Below, piece by piece: positions 27,601 to 40,824 of a stretch of 64,000 nt of DNA. Below the pieces are notes generated by a model. It saw only the letters and a program-made list of their open reading frames with translations, made no database searches and was not told the origin of the DNA. Positions within the stretch are counted from its first letter, which is position 1, and each line of letters opens with the position of its first letter. The stretch comes from Halomonas salipaludis (GTDB lineage: Bacteria > Pseudomonadota > Gammaproteobacteria > Pseudomonadales > Halomonadaceae): positions 248,001 to 312,000 of the forward strand of contig NZ_NSKB01000003.1 of assembly GCF_002286975.1 (NCBI RefSeq), read 5' to 3'. The translations under genes and the position numbers were made by a program.

Positions 27601-28665
27601 TCAGTCATCCACGTCGATACCAATGTCGGCGAGGGTTTCGATGCCAAAATAGTCGATCAATGCCGAGCTTACCCGCGTCGCCCAGCCGTCTCCCTCGCGC
27701 ACCAGCAACAGCACCATCAGGTCGTGCTGCTCGGCCAGTCGCAGGCCATCATCTGGCCCCAGCGTCATCAGCGCCGTGGCCCAGGCATCGGCCCAGGCAT
27801 TGGAGGGGTGCAGTACCGTCGCCGAGGCCAGCGCGTGTTCGATCGGCATACCGCTGCGTGGGTCGATGGTGTGCGAATAGCGCTGCCCTTGTGCCTCGAA
27901 ATAGTTGCGGTAGTCACCGGAGGTGGCCACAGAGATATCGTGCAGCGGTAGCGTATGGTGGGCCACCTGGCGGCTACCGTCAGGCACCTCGACGCCGATC
28001 CGCCATGGGTTCTGCTCCTCATCGCGATAGCCCTTGACGATCAGATCGCCACCCAGGTTAACCAGGTAGTGCTCGATGCCCTGGGCATCGAGATAAGCGG
28101 CGACCCGGTCGGTGCCATACCCCTTGGCCACGCCCCCCAGGTCGATGAACACATCGCCGGTGCGCCTGGCCCGAGTCTCGCTGGCATCCAGCTCGAGCTT
28201 GTCGTGGCCAACCTCGGCGAGTCGCTCGGCAAGGACATCCGGGGATGGCACCTCCTGGGGACGAGCTTCAGAGCCAAAGCTCCACAGATTGACCAGCCCA
28301 CCCACAGTGACATCGAAGCTGCCATCACTCTTCCCGGCCACCGACTGACTCACTGCCAGCACCTCGAACAGCGCATTGGAGAGAGCCAGCCATTCATCCA
28401 CAGGCGTGCGGTTGAGATCCATCAGCTCGCTGTCATCCCGATAGATCGACATTGCCGCATCGACATCATCGAGCTCGGCAACGAAGCCCTCCTCGAGCGC
28501 TTCGGCCTGACTGCGCGTCAGCGGGTCGGCGATGGTGACCTGGTAGAAGGAGCCAAAGATATTGCCTTCGAGGCGCACCGGTGAGTCGAGCTCGGGGTCT
28601 CGCTCGCCGCAACCGGCCACCAGCACGGCCAGCAGCAGTGGAACAATAAAACGGGTGACGTACAT
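27601..28665 (-). CDS. apbE: FAD:protein FMN transferase ApbE (lipoprotein)
   Basis: Covalently attaches FMN to target flavoproteins in the periplasm, such as the NqrB/NqrC or RnfG/D subunits. The start at 28665 follows a GGAGGA site and yields a lipoprotein signal (LLLAVLVAGC, Cys at about residue 19). The 354 residues include the ApbE landmarks FGSFYQVTI, DLGGVAKGYGTDRVAAYLDAQG, NLGGDLIVKG and SHTIDPRSGMPIEHALASATV. The gene ends 13 bases before glmU; uppP is upstream. Its flavoprotein partners are not in the window. Confidence 0.93.
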   Translation of the reverse strand: MYVTRFIVPLLLAVLVAGCGERDPELDSPVRLEGNIFGSFYQVTIADPLTRSQAEALEEGFVAELDDVDAAMSIYRDDSELMDLNRTPVDEWLALSNALFEVLAVSQSVAGKSDGSFDVTVGGLVNLWSFGSEARPQEVPSPDVLAERLAEVGHDKLELDASETRARRTGDVFIDLGGVAKGYGTDRVAAYLDAQGIEHYLVNLGGDLIVKGYRDEEQNPWRIGVEVPDGSRQVAHHTLPLHDISVATSGDYRNYFEAQGQRYSHTIDPRSGMPIEHALASATVLHPSNAWADAWATALMTLGPDDGLRLAEQHDLMVLLLVREGDGWATRVSSALIDYFGIETLADIGIDVDD

Positions 28666-28684
28666 GGTTGATGTCCTCCAGGGG

Positions 28685-29482
28685 CTACCAGAAGAACCAC
28701 AGCAGCCAGAGTCCAAAGATAATCCGATAGATCACGAACGGCTGCATGCCGATGCGCTTGATGAAGACCAGGAAATAGTGGATGCACAGATAGGCGCTGA
28801 TGCCAGACAGCAAGGTGCCCACGATCATCGCCGTCCAGGCGACGTCCTCCGGCTCTTGGATCAGGCCAACCACCTCGAGGCCGCCGGCCAGCACGATTAC
28901 CGGAATCGACATAAGAAACGAGAAGCGCGCGGCCGCTTCACGATTCATGCCCAGCAGCAGCGCCGCGGTGATGGTGATACCGGAGCGAGAGGTGCCGGGA
29001 ATCAGCGCCAGCGCCTGGGCGCCGCCAATCAGCAGTGCATCCTTCAGACTCAGCTGATATTCGCTGCGAGTACCGTGCTTACGCCAATCGGCGTAGCCAA
29101 GCAGGAGCCCGAAGCCGATCAGGCTAATGGCTAGAATCAGCGGTGAACGAAGCTCCAGCTCGATGGTTTCCTTGAACACCAGACCGATCAGCCCGACCGG
29201 AATCGTAGCTACGATGACCCACCACGCCAGGCGGCCGTCCGCATCGCTGCCTTGTCCACGACAGGAGGCCACCCAGCTCAGCGTCATACGTTTCAGTTCA
29301 TGCCAGAAATAGACGATGACAGCCGCCAGGCTGCCGATATGCAGCGCCACGTCGAAGGCCAGTCCTTGATCTTCCCATGAGGTCAGCACTGGCACCAGGA
29401 TCAGGTGAGCAGAGCTGGAGATGGGTAGGAACTCGGTAAGTCCCTGCACCAGCGAGAGAACGACGACCTGTAGCCAGTCCAT
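28685..29482 (-). CDS. uppP: undecaprenyl-diphosphatase UppP (BacA)
   Basis: Integral membrane phosphatase that regenerates undecaprenyl phosphate, the lipid carrier for peptidoglycan and O-antigen; confers bacitracin tolerance when abundant. The 265 residues are strongly hydrophobic with the two catalytic regions GLTEFLPISSSAH (near residue 15-27) and ALIPGTSRSGITIT (about 160). Length fits BacA. It precedes apbE and glmU on the same strand, so cell-wall precursor genes cluster here. Confidence 0.96.
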   Translation of the reverse strand: MDWLQVVVLSLVQGLTEFLPISSSAHLILVPVLTSWEDQGLAFDVALHIGSLAAVIVYFWHELKRMTLSWVASCRGQGSDADGRLAWWVIVATIPVGLIGLVFKETIELELRSPLILAISLIGFGLLLGYADWRKHGTRSEYQLSLKDALLIGGAQALALIPGTSRSGITITAALLLGMNREAAARFSFLMSIPVIVLAGGLEVVGLIQEPEDVAWTAMIVGTLLSGISAYLCIHYFLVFIKRIGMQPFVIYRIIFGLWLLWFFW

Positions 29483-29677
29483 GGTAATCCTTTAGGGCCA
29501 ATAGATGATGCTCGAAGAACGGCGCGGCGTGTACCTGCCCACCTCCTGGACAAGATGACCGCGGACAAGGATACACACTCGGTAACAGTTTGTCCGCCGT
29601 CCAGGCATGACATCTCTCACTCGAATAAGAGGCCTGTTCTGGCCACCACCATAATCCTCGACGCTGATTCCCGCTGA

Positions 29678-31048
29678 TCACACACTGGTCAGGATTGCCG
29701 TGGCAATGCTGAAGTAGATCACCACCCCGGAGGCATCGATCAAGGTGGTGACCAGCGGTGCCGAGGCAGTGGCCGGATCCCAGCCCAGGCGGTTGAGAAG
29801 AAACGGCAGACACATGCCCAGCAGGCTGCCGAACAGCACGATAGTGACCATGCTCATGGCCACCACCATCGCCACCGCCTCTCCACCGCGCATCACCCCG
29901 ATGGGGGCCACCGCCAGCGCCATGGTCAGACCCAGTGAACCTGCCACCAGCAGCTCGCGACCCAGTAGCGTACCCCAGTCCTTGACCCCGACATCGCCGG
30001 TGGCCATGCCGCGCACCATCAGGGTGGCGGCCTGGGCACCGGCGTTGCCGCCGCTGCCGATCAGCAGTGGCAGGAAGAACACCAGCGCCACCTGAGCGGC
30101 GATGGTCTCCTCGAAATAGGCGATACCCGCGCCGGAGAACAGGTTGGCGAATACCAGTAGCACCAGCCAGATGACGCGTTTGCGATACAGGCTCCACAGC
30201 GGCACGCGGCTGACGCCATCCTCCAGTTGGCCTATCGACATCCCCTTGTGGAAGTCCTCGGTGGCCTCCTCTTCGGCGACGTCCATGGCGTCATCGTGGG
30301 TGACGATACCCACCATCCGTTCATCACTGTCGATCACCGGCACCGCCAGCAGGTCGTAACGCGCCACCAGCCGTGCCACGTCCTCCTGGGGGTCATCGAC
30401 GCGCGCACTGATCACATCCTTGATCATCAGATCGTCGACCAACGCCCCGGGGCGCGCCACCATCAACTGACGCAATGATAACGTGCCGGCCAGGCGGCCT
30501 TCCTCGGCGAGTACGTAGATCTGATAGACAGTCTCGGCGTCCGGCGCGGTCTGACGCACCCGCATCAGCGCCTGGGACACCGTCATGCCACTGGGGATCG
30601 CCACGTAGTCGGAGGTCATGATCGCCCCGGCGGTGCCCTCTTCGTAGCTGGCCAGCCGCTTGAGGTCCTCGCGCTCCTGCTTGGCCATACGCCGCAGCAG
30701 GCCCTCGCGACGATCCTCGTCGAGCAGGTTGAAAAGGTCGGCACGTTCATCCGAGCTCATCTCCTCGAACAGCGCAAGCAGCGTCTCGTCGGACATCGCC
30801 TCGGCCAACTCGCCCTGCATGTCGCTCGGCAGGTAGCCAAACACATTGGCACGTCGTTCCACCGAAAGATGGTCGAGCAGGGCAAAGACGGTGGGCGTGT
30901 CGTCGTCTTCCTCGGCAATATCCTCGAGGATCTCGGCGATATCCGCGGCACGCAGCTCGGGCAGCACGTCGTCGAGATCGGCAGCATCCGACTGCAGCGC
31001 CTCGAGCAGCGTGCTCTTCTGTTCGGTCAGGGCTTCATTCAATGACAT
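29678..31048 (-). CDS. mgtE: magnesium transporter MgtE
   Basis: Mg2+ channel of the inner membrane gated by intracellular Mg2+. The start ATG at 31048 is six bases after an AGGAGG site; an ATG two codons earlier is too close to it. The 456 residues show the N-terminal superhelical domain (to about 125), two CBS domains (about 130-250, with VPVIDSDERMVGIVTHDDAMDV) and five C-terminal membrane helices, including LPLLIGSGGNAGAQAATLMVRGMATG. A 195-base gap separates it from uppP. Confidence 0.94.
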   Translation of the reverse strand: MSLNEALTEQKSTLLEALQSDAADLDDVLPELRAADIAEILEDIAEEDDDTPTVFALLDHLSVERRANVFGYLPSDMQGELAEAMSDETLLALFEEMSSDERADLFNLLDEDRREGLLRRMAKQEREDLKRLASYEEGTAGAIMTSDYVAIPSGMTVSQALMRVRQTAPDAETVYQIYVLAEEGRLAGTLSLRQLMVARPGALVDDLMIKDVISARVDDPQEDVARLVARYDLLAVPVIDSDERMVGIVTHDDAMDVAEEEATEDFHKGMSIGQLEDGVSRVPLWSLYRKRVIWLVLLVFANLFSGAGIAYFEETIAAQVALVFFLPLLIGSGGNAGAQAATLMVRGMATGDVGVKDWGTLLGRELLVAGSLGLTMALAVAPIGVMRGGEAVAMVVAMSMVTIVLFGSLLGMCLPFLLNRLGWDPATASAPLVTTLIDASGVVIYFSIATAILTSV

Positions 31049-31120
31049 AGGCATCCTCCTGACGCCGTAATCGGGCAGATTGGGTGGCGGGCATGGCGAC
31101 CATCATAGCAGACACGAAAA

Positions 31121-31148
31121 CGCCCCCCGGTCAACGACGCGGGGGGCG
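31121..31148 (-). terminator. rho-independent terminator of the region between atpC and mgtE
   Basis: CGCCCCCC (31121-31128) and GGGGGGCG (31141-31148) form an eight-base GC stem; on the minus strand it is followed by TTTT. It lies 20 bases after the atpC stop and ends the atp operon. Confidence 0.85.
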
Positions 31149-31168
31149 CTTTTCACGACAGGAACCGA

Positions 31169-31597
31169 TCAGCTCTTGCCGGCCTTCTTGCGCAGCTGCT
31201 GGATCGTTCTGAGCTGGGCCACCGCCTCGGCAAGTTCCGCCGCCGCGCGCGAGTAATCCAACTCCGAGGACTTCTCGTTGAACGACTTGAGCGCCTGCTG
31301 GCGGGCCTCTTCGGCCGCCGCTTCATCGATGTCACCGGCACGGGTAGCCGCATCGGCGAGAATCGACACCACCTTGGGCTGGACCTCGAGGAAGCCGCCC
31401 GAGATGTAGAAGTTCTCCTCGCCGCCGCCCGCCAGCGTTACCCTGACCGGCCCCGGCTGGAGCTCGGTCAGCAGCGGCGTGTGGCCGGGCAGAATGCCCA
31501 GGTCACCCATGATCCCGGCGGCGACCACCTGCTCGACCTCGCCGGAGAACACCGCTTCCTCTGCGCTGACTATCTCGCACTTGAAGCTGTTCGCCAT
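31169..31597 (-). CDS. atpC: ATP synthase epsilon subunit
   Basis: Epsilon subunit of F1, part of the central stalk and an inhibitor of ATP hydrolysis. The 142 residues have the N-terminal beta-sandwich ([41 protein letters not shown]) and a C-terminal helical hairpin. It is the last gene of atpIBEFHAGDC, 27 bases after atpD, and is followed by a strong terminator. Confidence 0.97.
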   Translation of the reverse strand: MANSFKCEIVSAEEAVFSGEVEQVVAAGIMGDLGILPGHTPLLTELQPGPVRVTLAGGGEENFYISGGFLEVQPKVVSILADAATRAGDIDEAAAEEARQQALKSFNEKSSELDYSRAAAELAEAVAQLRTIQQLRKKAGKS

Positions 31598-31624
31598 AGT
31601 GTTGTCCCCTCTGGGTGGACGGCC

Positions 31625-33049
<1,425 letters not shown>

Positions 33050-33934
33050 CTATACGGCGGCTGCGCCACCGACGATCTCCGAGATTTCCTGGGTAATCGC
33101 GGCCTGACGGGCCTTGTTGTACACCAGTTGCAGATCATCGATCAGGCCACCGGCGTTGTCGGTGGCGCTCTTCATCGCAATCATCCGCGCGGCCTGTTCA
33201 CAGGCGGCATTCTCGACCACCGACTGATAGACCTGCGACTCGATGAAGCGCTCGAGCAGCCGGTCCAGCAGCATCTTGGCATCCGGCTCATACAGGTAGT
33301 CCCAGCTTCCGGGACGCGACTGTTCTTCATCGTCATGCGCTTCGTTGCCCATATCGGGCGACAGGGGTAATAGCTGTCTGACCACCGGCTGTTGGGTCAT
33401 GGTGTTGACGAATTCGTTGTACACCACGAACAGCCGATCCAGACGCCCCTCGTCATACGCTTCCAGCATGACCTTGACGCTACCGATCAGGTCCTGGACC
33501 CGCGGCGATTCGCCGAGCCCGCTCTTGGCCGCCACCAGGTTGCCCCCGTAGTTGCGGAAGAACGTGCTGGCCTTGGCCCCCAGCGCACAGAACTCCAGCT
33601 CTGCGCCCTGATCGCGCCAAGCTCGGGCGTCCCTGAGCACGGATTTGAACAGGTTGACGTTCAAACCACCGCACAGACCGCGGTCGGTGGAGACCACGAT
33701 ATAGCCAACCCGCTTCACCTCACGATCTACCATGTAATCGTGCTGATATTCGGGATTCGCATCAGCGATGTGACTCACGACATTGCGGATCTGACGCGCA
33801 TAGGGGTGGCTGGCCTTCATCAGGTCCTGGGCTTTACGCATCTTCGACGCAGCCACCATTTCCATGGCGCTGGTGATTTTCTGCGTATTCTTGATGCTCC
33901 CGATCTGGGTGCGTATCTCTTTTGCAGCTGCCAT
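33050..33934 (-). CDS. atpG: ATP synthase gamma subunit
   Basis: Rotating central shaft of F1. The 294 residues start with the conserved [20 protein letters not shown]-like helix and continue [14 protein letters not shown]; the C-terminal helix is also recognisable ([33 protein letters not shown]). Typical length. Located between atpA and atpD, spaced by 68 and 48 bases. Confidence 0.97.
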   Translation of the reverse strand: MAAAKEIRTQIGSIKNTQKITSAMEMVAASKMRKAQDLMKASHPYARQIRNVVSHIADANPEYQHDYMVDREVKRVGYIVVSTDRGLCGGLNVNLFKSVLRDARAWRDQGAELEFCALGAKASTFFRNYGGNLVAAKSGLGESPRVQDLIGSVKVMLEAYDEGRLDRLFVVYNEFVNTMTQQPVVRQLLPLSPDMGNEAHDDEEQSRPGSWDYLYEPDAKMLLDRLLERFIESQVYQSVVENAACEQAARMIAMKSATDNAGGLIDDLQLVYNKARQAAITQEISEIVGGAAAV

Positions 33935-34002
33935 AGCGATCTACCCTCGTTCGTGGCTCTCAGAAAGCATGCTGGCCCACTCGCCAGAGTGGGCCCTCGG
34001 CA

Positions 34003-35547
<1,545 letters not shown>

Positions 35548-35563
35548 GCCATGTCCCTCAAAC

Positions 35564-36100
35564 TCAGGCGTAGAGCGACTCGCGCAGACGGTTCAATCGA
35601 CCGCGTACCGAACCGTCGATGACGGTATCGCCGGCACGCAGGATCACACCGCCCAGCAGCGCCGGGTCTACCTGAGTGGTAATGGAGATTTCGCGATTCA
35701 GGCGCTTCTTGAGCGCACTGGCGAGCTTTTTCTGCTGCTTGTCCTCGAGCGTATAAGCCGAGACTACCGTCACGTCGACGCGCTGTTCATGGTCGGCCCG
35801 CAGGGCCTCGAACTGAGCGGCGATGGACGGCAGTGCGAGCAAGCGATCCTGGCTGGCCAGGGTCTCGAGGAATCGCCGCGCGGCGTCGTCGAGTTCGGCG
35901 TCGGCCACCTCGATAAGCAGCTCGACCTTGCGTGCGTCGGTCAGCTTGGGGCTCGACAGCACCTTCTCGAGCTCGCTATGGGCAACGACCTGGCCAAGGA
36001 CTTTGAGCCACTCGGACCAGGTCGTCAGCGCCTGATGATCGCGTGCGTACTCGAACGCTGCCTTGGCATAGGGCCGGGCAACGGTAGACGTTTCCGCCAT
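35564..36100 (-). CDS. atpH: ATP synthase delta subunit
   Basis: Delta subunit joining F1 to the peripheral b2 stalk. The 178 residues show the N-terminal helical bundle ([18 protein letters not shown]) and the C-terminal signature [21 protein letters not shown]. Typical length, located between atpF and atpA, 11 bases after atpF. Confidence 0.96.
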   Translation of the reverse strand: MAETSTVARPYAKAAFEYARDHQALTTWSEWLKVLGQVVAHSELEKVLSSPKLTDARKVELLIEVADAELDDAARRFLETLASQDRLLALPSIAAQFEALRADHEQRVDVTVVSAYTLEDKQQKKLASALKKRLNREISITTQVDPALLGGVILRAGDTVIDGSVRGRLNRLRESLYA

Positions 36101-36111
36101 GGATCACCTCC

Positions 36112-36582
36112 TCACAGTTCGGCAGCGAGCTTGTCGAGCATCTCGCGGTGCGCTTTCTCGTCGATGGAGGACTCCAGAACACGCTCGGCGCCGATCAGGG
36201 CCAGCGTGGCGACTTGAGCACGCAGCTCATCCTTCACGCGATTGACCTCTTGATCGATTTCGGCGCGGGCGCTGGCAACCAGGCGTTCACCTTCGCTGCG
36301 GGCCTGCTCGCGCGCTTCTTCCACCATCTGCGTGGAGCGCTTGTGCGCCTGCTCGAGAATCTCGGAGGCCTGCTCCTTGCTCTCGCGGAGGGTCTGCTCG
36401 GCACGCTCCTGGGCAAGCTCCAGGTCACGCGAAGCGCGGCTGGCCGCATCGAGGCCGTCGGCGATCTTCTTCTGGCGCTCGTGGAGCGCCTGGCTGATCG
36501 GCGGCCACACATACTTTATGCAAAACCAGACAAAGATCGCGAAGGCGATCGTCTGCCCGATAAGCGTCATGTTGATATTCAC
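36112..36582 (-). CDS. atpF: ATP synthase b subunit
   Basis: Peripheral stalk subunit. The 156 residues have one N-terminal membrane helix (about 5-27, [21 protein letters not shown]) and then a long charged, coiled-coil-forming helix ([19 protein letters not shown] onwards). The size equals that of E. coli AtpF. It lies between atpE and atpH. Confidence 0.97.
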   Translation of the reverse strand: MNINMTLIGQTIAFAIFVWFCIKYVWPPISQALHERQKKIADGLDAASRASRDLELAQERAEQTLRESKEQASEILEQAHKRSTQMVEEAREQARSEGERLVASARAEIDQEVNRVKDELRAQVATLALIGAERVLESSIDEKAHREMLDKLAAEL

Positions 36583-36660
36583 AGGATGATACCTCTGACG
36601 GTTTCGTGGCGACCGGAAACAAGCACGCCGAGCGCATCACGCGCTCGGCACGACGACTCG

Positions 36661-36888
36661 TTACCCGGCAACGACGAAGATCAGGTACATCGCGATACCC
36701 ACACCGATCATCGGCACGGCGTCGAGCAGGCCGGCCATGATGAAGGTACGGGTCTGCAGCTGGTCGCCCAGCTCTGGCTGGCGTGCGGTCGATTCGAGCA
36801 GCTTGCCGCCCAGCATGGCGAAGCCAATGCCAGTGGCCAGGGCGCTGACGCTGATAATGATGGCCGCAGCAAGGTAAACGATTTCCAT
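36661..36888 (-). CDS. atpE: ATP synthase c subunit
   Basis: Proteolipid that forms the rotor ring of Fo. The 75 residues make two membrane helices joined by the polar loop ARQPEL. The ion-binding carboxylate is D56 in [11 protein letters not shown], and the helix 1 residues needed for sodium coordination (Gln and adjacent Glu-Ser pattern known from Na+ synthases) are absent. The enzyme is therefore predicted to be proton-driven, even if the organism is a halophile. Confidence 0.97.
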   Translation of the reverse strand: MEIVYLAAAIIISVSALATGIGFAMLGGKLLESTARQPELGDQLQTRTFIMAGLLDAVPMIGVGIAMYLIFVVAG

Positions 36889-36963
36889 GGTAGTGCTCCT
36901 AAGTTCAAGTTGAGGTCAGGTTTAAAGTTACCGCGTTTGCAATCGTTGCTAGGTTCATGATGC

Positions 36964-37803
<840 letters not shown>

Positions 37804-37808
37804 TCAGG

Positions 37809-38201
37809 TCAGGGGGTCGGCCGGTCACGCAATAGCCAGGGAGTCAGCCAGTGCACGCTCTGGGCCGCCACATAGGCGATAAAGAAGAAAGTCGGGTTTG
37901 AAGGGGGCACTGACACGAACACCACCACGAACAGTGCTACCGTCAAACCGAACTTGCCGACCGCTGCTTGATAGAAATTGGCCACGCTGATGCGAGGCCG
38001 GCGTCCGCCGCGCACCTGCAACCCACGCCACAGAAAGTACAGCGTCGGCAGCAGCGCAACCCCTGTACCCAGCAGCACGCTGTACATTGCGCCAGGCCCG
38101 GCACTCAGCAGCGCCAGCAGGCCTAGCACTAGCGCCGACATCAGCTGCGCCAGCGGCAGACGCTGCCATGACAATCCTCTACGACGGGCGCTTACGTGCA
38201 T
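37809..38201 (-). CDS. atpI: ATP synthase protein I
   Basis: Small membrane protein that helps assemble the c ring. Start ATG at 38201 follows a GAGG site and gives 130 aa; longer in-frame starts add a non-conserved leader. Four hydrophobic segments are present, including ALVLGLLALLSAG and VHWLTPWLL at the end. It opens the atp operon. AtpI sequences are divergent, so the call rests mainly on position, size and topology. Confidence 0.88.
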   Translation of the reverse strand: MHVSARRRGLSWQRLPLAQLMSALVLGLLALLSAGPGAMYSVLLGTGVALLPTLYFLWRGLQVRGGRRPRISVANFYQAAVGKFGLTVALFVVVFVSVPPSNPTFFFIAYVAAQSVHWLTPWLLRDRPTP

Positions 38202-38426
38202 TCGATACCTCGTTGCGACGCTCGGCGCAGTGACAATGACCAACCAGCGCGGCAGCGTGTTACGCCCATCCTTAAAGCAAACAACCGCGGATTATAGGGA
38301 AGCCCCCTACCACCTTCAACCGAGAGCGCGGCGATTTTGCGCGATATGACGCCGGCTTAGGACCAATGGGGGAGACTCAGCAGGTAAAACCCATTAGCGT
38401 GCTAATTTGATAAGCGTGCCTTGCGC

Positions 38427-39341
38427 TCAGCGGATATGCTCGAGAATGCCGTCCAGCTCGTCGAGGCTGGCGTAGCGAATGGTCAGTCGTCCCTTGCCGC
38501 CGCGGCCGTGCTGAATCTTGACCGGCGCCCCCAGCAGATCACCAAGCCGCGTTTCGAGACGCGCCACGTCGGGACTCGGAGCGGGTTTATCGGCCTTCTT
38601 GGGCTCGCCGGCAGCGATACGCTTGACCAGGGCCTCGGTATCGCGAACCGTAAGATCGCGGTTGACCACCTCGTGGGCGGCACGGCGCTGCTTGGCGCCG
38701 CTCAACGACAGCAGTGCCCGGGCGTGGCCCATGTCCAGGTCGCCACGCTCGAGCAGGGTCTGCACTTCCGGGTCGAGGGCCATCAGGCGCAGCAGGTTGG
38801 CTACCTGGGCACGCGACTTGCCCACCGCGTCGGCGGTCTGCTGCTGGGTCAGCTCGAACTCTTCCATCAGCCGCTTGAGCGCCATCGCCTCTTCCATCGG
38901 ATTGAGGTTTTCGCGCTGAATGTTCTCGATCAGCGCCAGCGCCAGCGCAGCCTGATCGCTGACCTCGCGGATCACTGCCGGAATGCTGTCCAGCTCGGCC
39001 AGCTGGGCGGCGCGCCAGCGCCGTTCGCCGGCGATGATCTCATAGCGTGCCTCGCCGACCGGCCGTACCACGATGGGCTGCATCACGCCCTGAGCACGGA
39101 TCGAGTCGGCGAGTTCCTCCAGCGCTTCAGGCTGGATATCGCGGCGCGGCTGATACTTGCCGCGACTCAGCTGTCCCAGCGGCAGGCGCTCGAGGCGCTC
39201 CTCCGCGGCCGCCGGTACGGCCTCGGCAGGATCGCTGCCGGCCACGAGGTCGACCTCGACCAGCGGCTCGCCGTCGCGGCGTCTGGCGCCACCGCCGATC
39301 AGGGCATCCAGGCCACGTCCCAGGGCACGTTTACGGGTCAT
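38427..39341 (-). CDS. parB: chromosome-partitioning protein ParB
   Basis: CTP-dependent DNA clamp that loads at parS and works with ParA in origin segregation. The 304 residues start with the ParB-typical KRALGRGLDALIG, contain the ParB/Srx CTPase region (QPIVVRPVGEARYEIIAGERRWRAAQLA), the helix-turn-helix (TQQQTADAVGKSRAQVANLLRLM) and a C-terminal dimerisation tail. No parS sequence was found in the window. It is 33 bases downstream of parA. Confidence 0.96.
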   Translation of the reverse strand: MTRKRALGRGLDALIGGGARRRDGEPLVEVDLVAGSDPAEAVPAAAEERLERLPLGQLSRGKYQPRRDIQPEALEELADSIRAQGVMQPIVVRPVGEARYEIIAGERRWRAAQLAELDSIPAVIREVSDQAALALALIENIQRENLNPMEEAMALKRLMEEFELTQQQTADAVGKSRAQVANLLRLMALDPEVQTLLERGDLDMGHARALLSLSGAKQRRAAHEVVNRDLTVRDTEALVKRIAAGEPKKADKPAPSPDVARLETRLGDLLGAPVKIQHGRGGKGRLTIRYASLDELDGILEHIR

Positions 39342-39374
39342 CGGCTCTTCCTCACTGGCAGATGGCGATATCGC

Positions 39375-40145
39375 TTACAGCGACAGTCGACGAATCAGTT
39401 CCTTGGCCAGCACCCGGTGGGCCTGGCTGCCACGCGAAAAACGCGCATACTTGGTGACCGGCAGGCCGTGGCTGGGCGCCTCAGCGACCCGCACATTGCG
39501 CGGAATGGTGGTCTTGAGCAGGGTGTCACCGAAGTAGTCACGCAGCTGCTTGCTGATATCGCGGGTCAAGCTGTTACGCGAATCGAACATGGTGCGCACG
39601 ATGCCCAGGATCTCGAGATCGGGGTTCACGCTGTCCTTGATCTGCTCGACGGTATCGAGCAGCGCCGAAAGCCCTTCAAGGGCGTAAAACTCGCACTGCA
39701 GCGGAATCAACAGCCCATCCGCCGCGGTCAACGCATTGACGGTGAGCATATTGAGCGATGGCGGGCAGTCGATCAGCACCACGTCGTACTCGGCGGCCAG
39801 CTCGCGTATGGCGTCGAGCAGGCAGCGCTCACGCCCCTGGTCGCGGTCGAGCAGGTCGACCTCGGCAGCGGTCAAGTCGCCGTTGCCGGGCAGCAGCGCA
39901 TAGCCGGCCTGCGGGCAGTCGAGAATCACCTCGGTGGCGCGCTTGTCCCCCATCAGCACGTCGAGCACGCTGCCGTCGAGCTCATGCTTGTCGATACCGC
40001 TGCCCATGGTGGCATGCCCCTGGGGATCGAGATCGATCAGCAGCACGCGTCGATCCAGCGCCGCCAGGCTGGCGGCAAGATTGACGGCGGTGGTGGTCTT
40101 GCCCACGCCACCCTTCTGATTGGTCAAGGCGATGATCTTGGTCAC
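39375..40145 (-). CDS. parA: chromosome-partitioning ATPase ParA
   Basis: Walker-type ATPase that moves ParB-bound origins. Start GTG at 40145 (reads TKIIALTNQKGGVGKTTTAV) follows an AAGGAAG site; the open frame continues upstream but without similarity. The 256 residues show the deviant Walker A KGGVGKTT, Walker A' VLLIDLDPQGHATMGSG and Walker B VVLIDCPPSLNML. Part of the mnmG-rsmG-parA-parB series near the origin. Confidence 0.96.
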   Translation of the reverse strand: MTKIIALTNQKGGVGKTTTAVNLAASLAALDRRVLLIDLDPQGHATMGSGIDKHELDGSVLDVLMGDKRATEVILDCPQAGYALLPGNGDLTAAEVDLLDRDQGRERCLLDAIRELAAEYDVVLIDCPPSLNMLTVNALTAADGLLIPLQCEFYALEGLSALLDTVEQIKDSVNPDLEILGIVRTMFDSRNSLTRDISKQLRDYFGDTLLKTTIPRNVRVAEAPSHGLPVTKYARFSRGSQAHRVLAKELIRRLSL

Positions 40146-40185
40146 GAGCGACTTCCTTCCTTGTGCCGGCCTGCCGGGGGCAGAC

Positions 40186-40824
40186 CTAGGTGAGCGCGTG
40201 GCGTTCGAGTACCAGCAGCTGTCGCTGAGCGCTCTCGAAGGGGACCTGCAGCGCATGGCGACGACGCAGTATGACGCCCGACGGCAGTCCTGCCAGTTCG
40301 TCGTCGGCACCGGGCCCTTTCATCGCCAGCCACTGCCCCGCAGGGGCAAGCAGATGATCGCTCAGCGCCACGAAATCCTCGAGGCTGGCGAAGGCGCGTG
40401 AAATCACCTGGTCGAAGGGCTGTGCCTCGAGCGCTTCTACCCGCGCCTGAATCGGCGTCACGTTGTCGAGTCCCAATTCCAGCACAGCCTGGCGTTGAAA
40501 GCGTACTTTCTTGCCATTGCTGTCGAGCAGGCTGACCTGAAGCCGAGGCGCCAGGATCGCCAATACCAGCCCGGGAAACCCCGGGCCAGCGCCCACGTCG
40601 AGCAGCCTCGGGCCGCCGACGAAGGGTAGTACCGCGGCGCTGTCGAGCAGGTGACGAGGCACCATTTCCTCCAGCGAGCGTACCGCGGTGAGGTTATAGG
40701 CGCGGTTCCACTTGTGCAACAAGCTGAGCAGGCCGAGGAGCTGCTCACGCTGGGTGTCGTCGGGGATGATCTGGAGTCGTTGGAGCCCTTCGTCCAGCCG
40801 AGCAGCAATGCCAGCATCGATCAT
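40186..40824 (-). CDS. rsmG: 16S rRNA (guanine527-N7)-methyltransferase RsmG
   Basis: S-adenosylmethionine-dependent methyltransferase for G527 of 16S rRNA. The 212 residues contain the N-terminal [20 protein letters not shown] segment and the SAM motif [17 protein letters not shown]. Its start overlaps the mnmG stop (ATGA), giving translational coupling. Position between mnmG and parA is the conserved one. Confidence 0.97.
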   Translation of the reverse strand: MIDAGIAARLDEGLQRLQIIPDDTQREQLLGLLSLLHKWNRAYNLTAVRSLEEMVPRHLLDSAAVLPFVGGPRLLDVGAGPGFPGLVLAILAPRLQVSLLDSNGKKVRFQRQAVLELGLDNVTPIQARVEALEAQPFDQVISRAFASLEDFVALSDHLLAPAGQWLAMKGPGADDELAGLPSGVILRRRHALQVPFESAQRQLLVLERHALT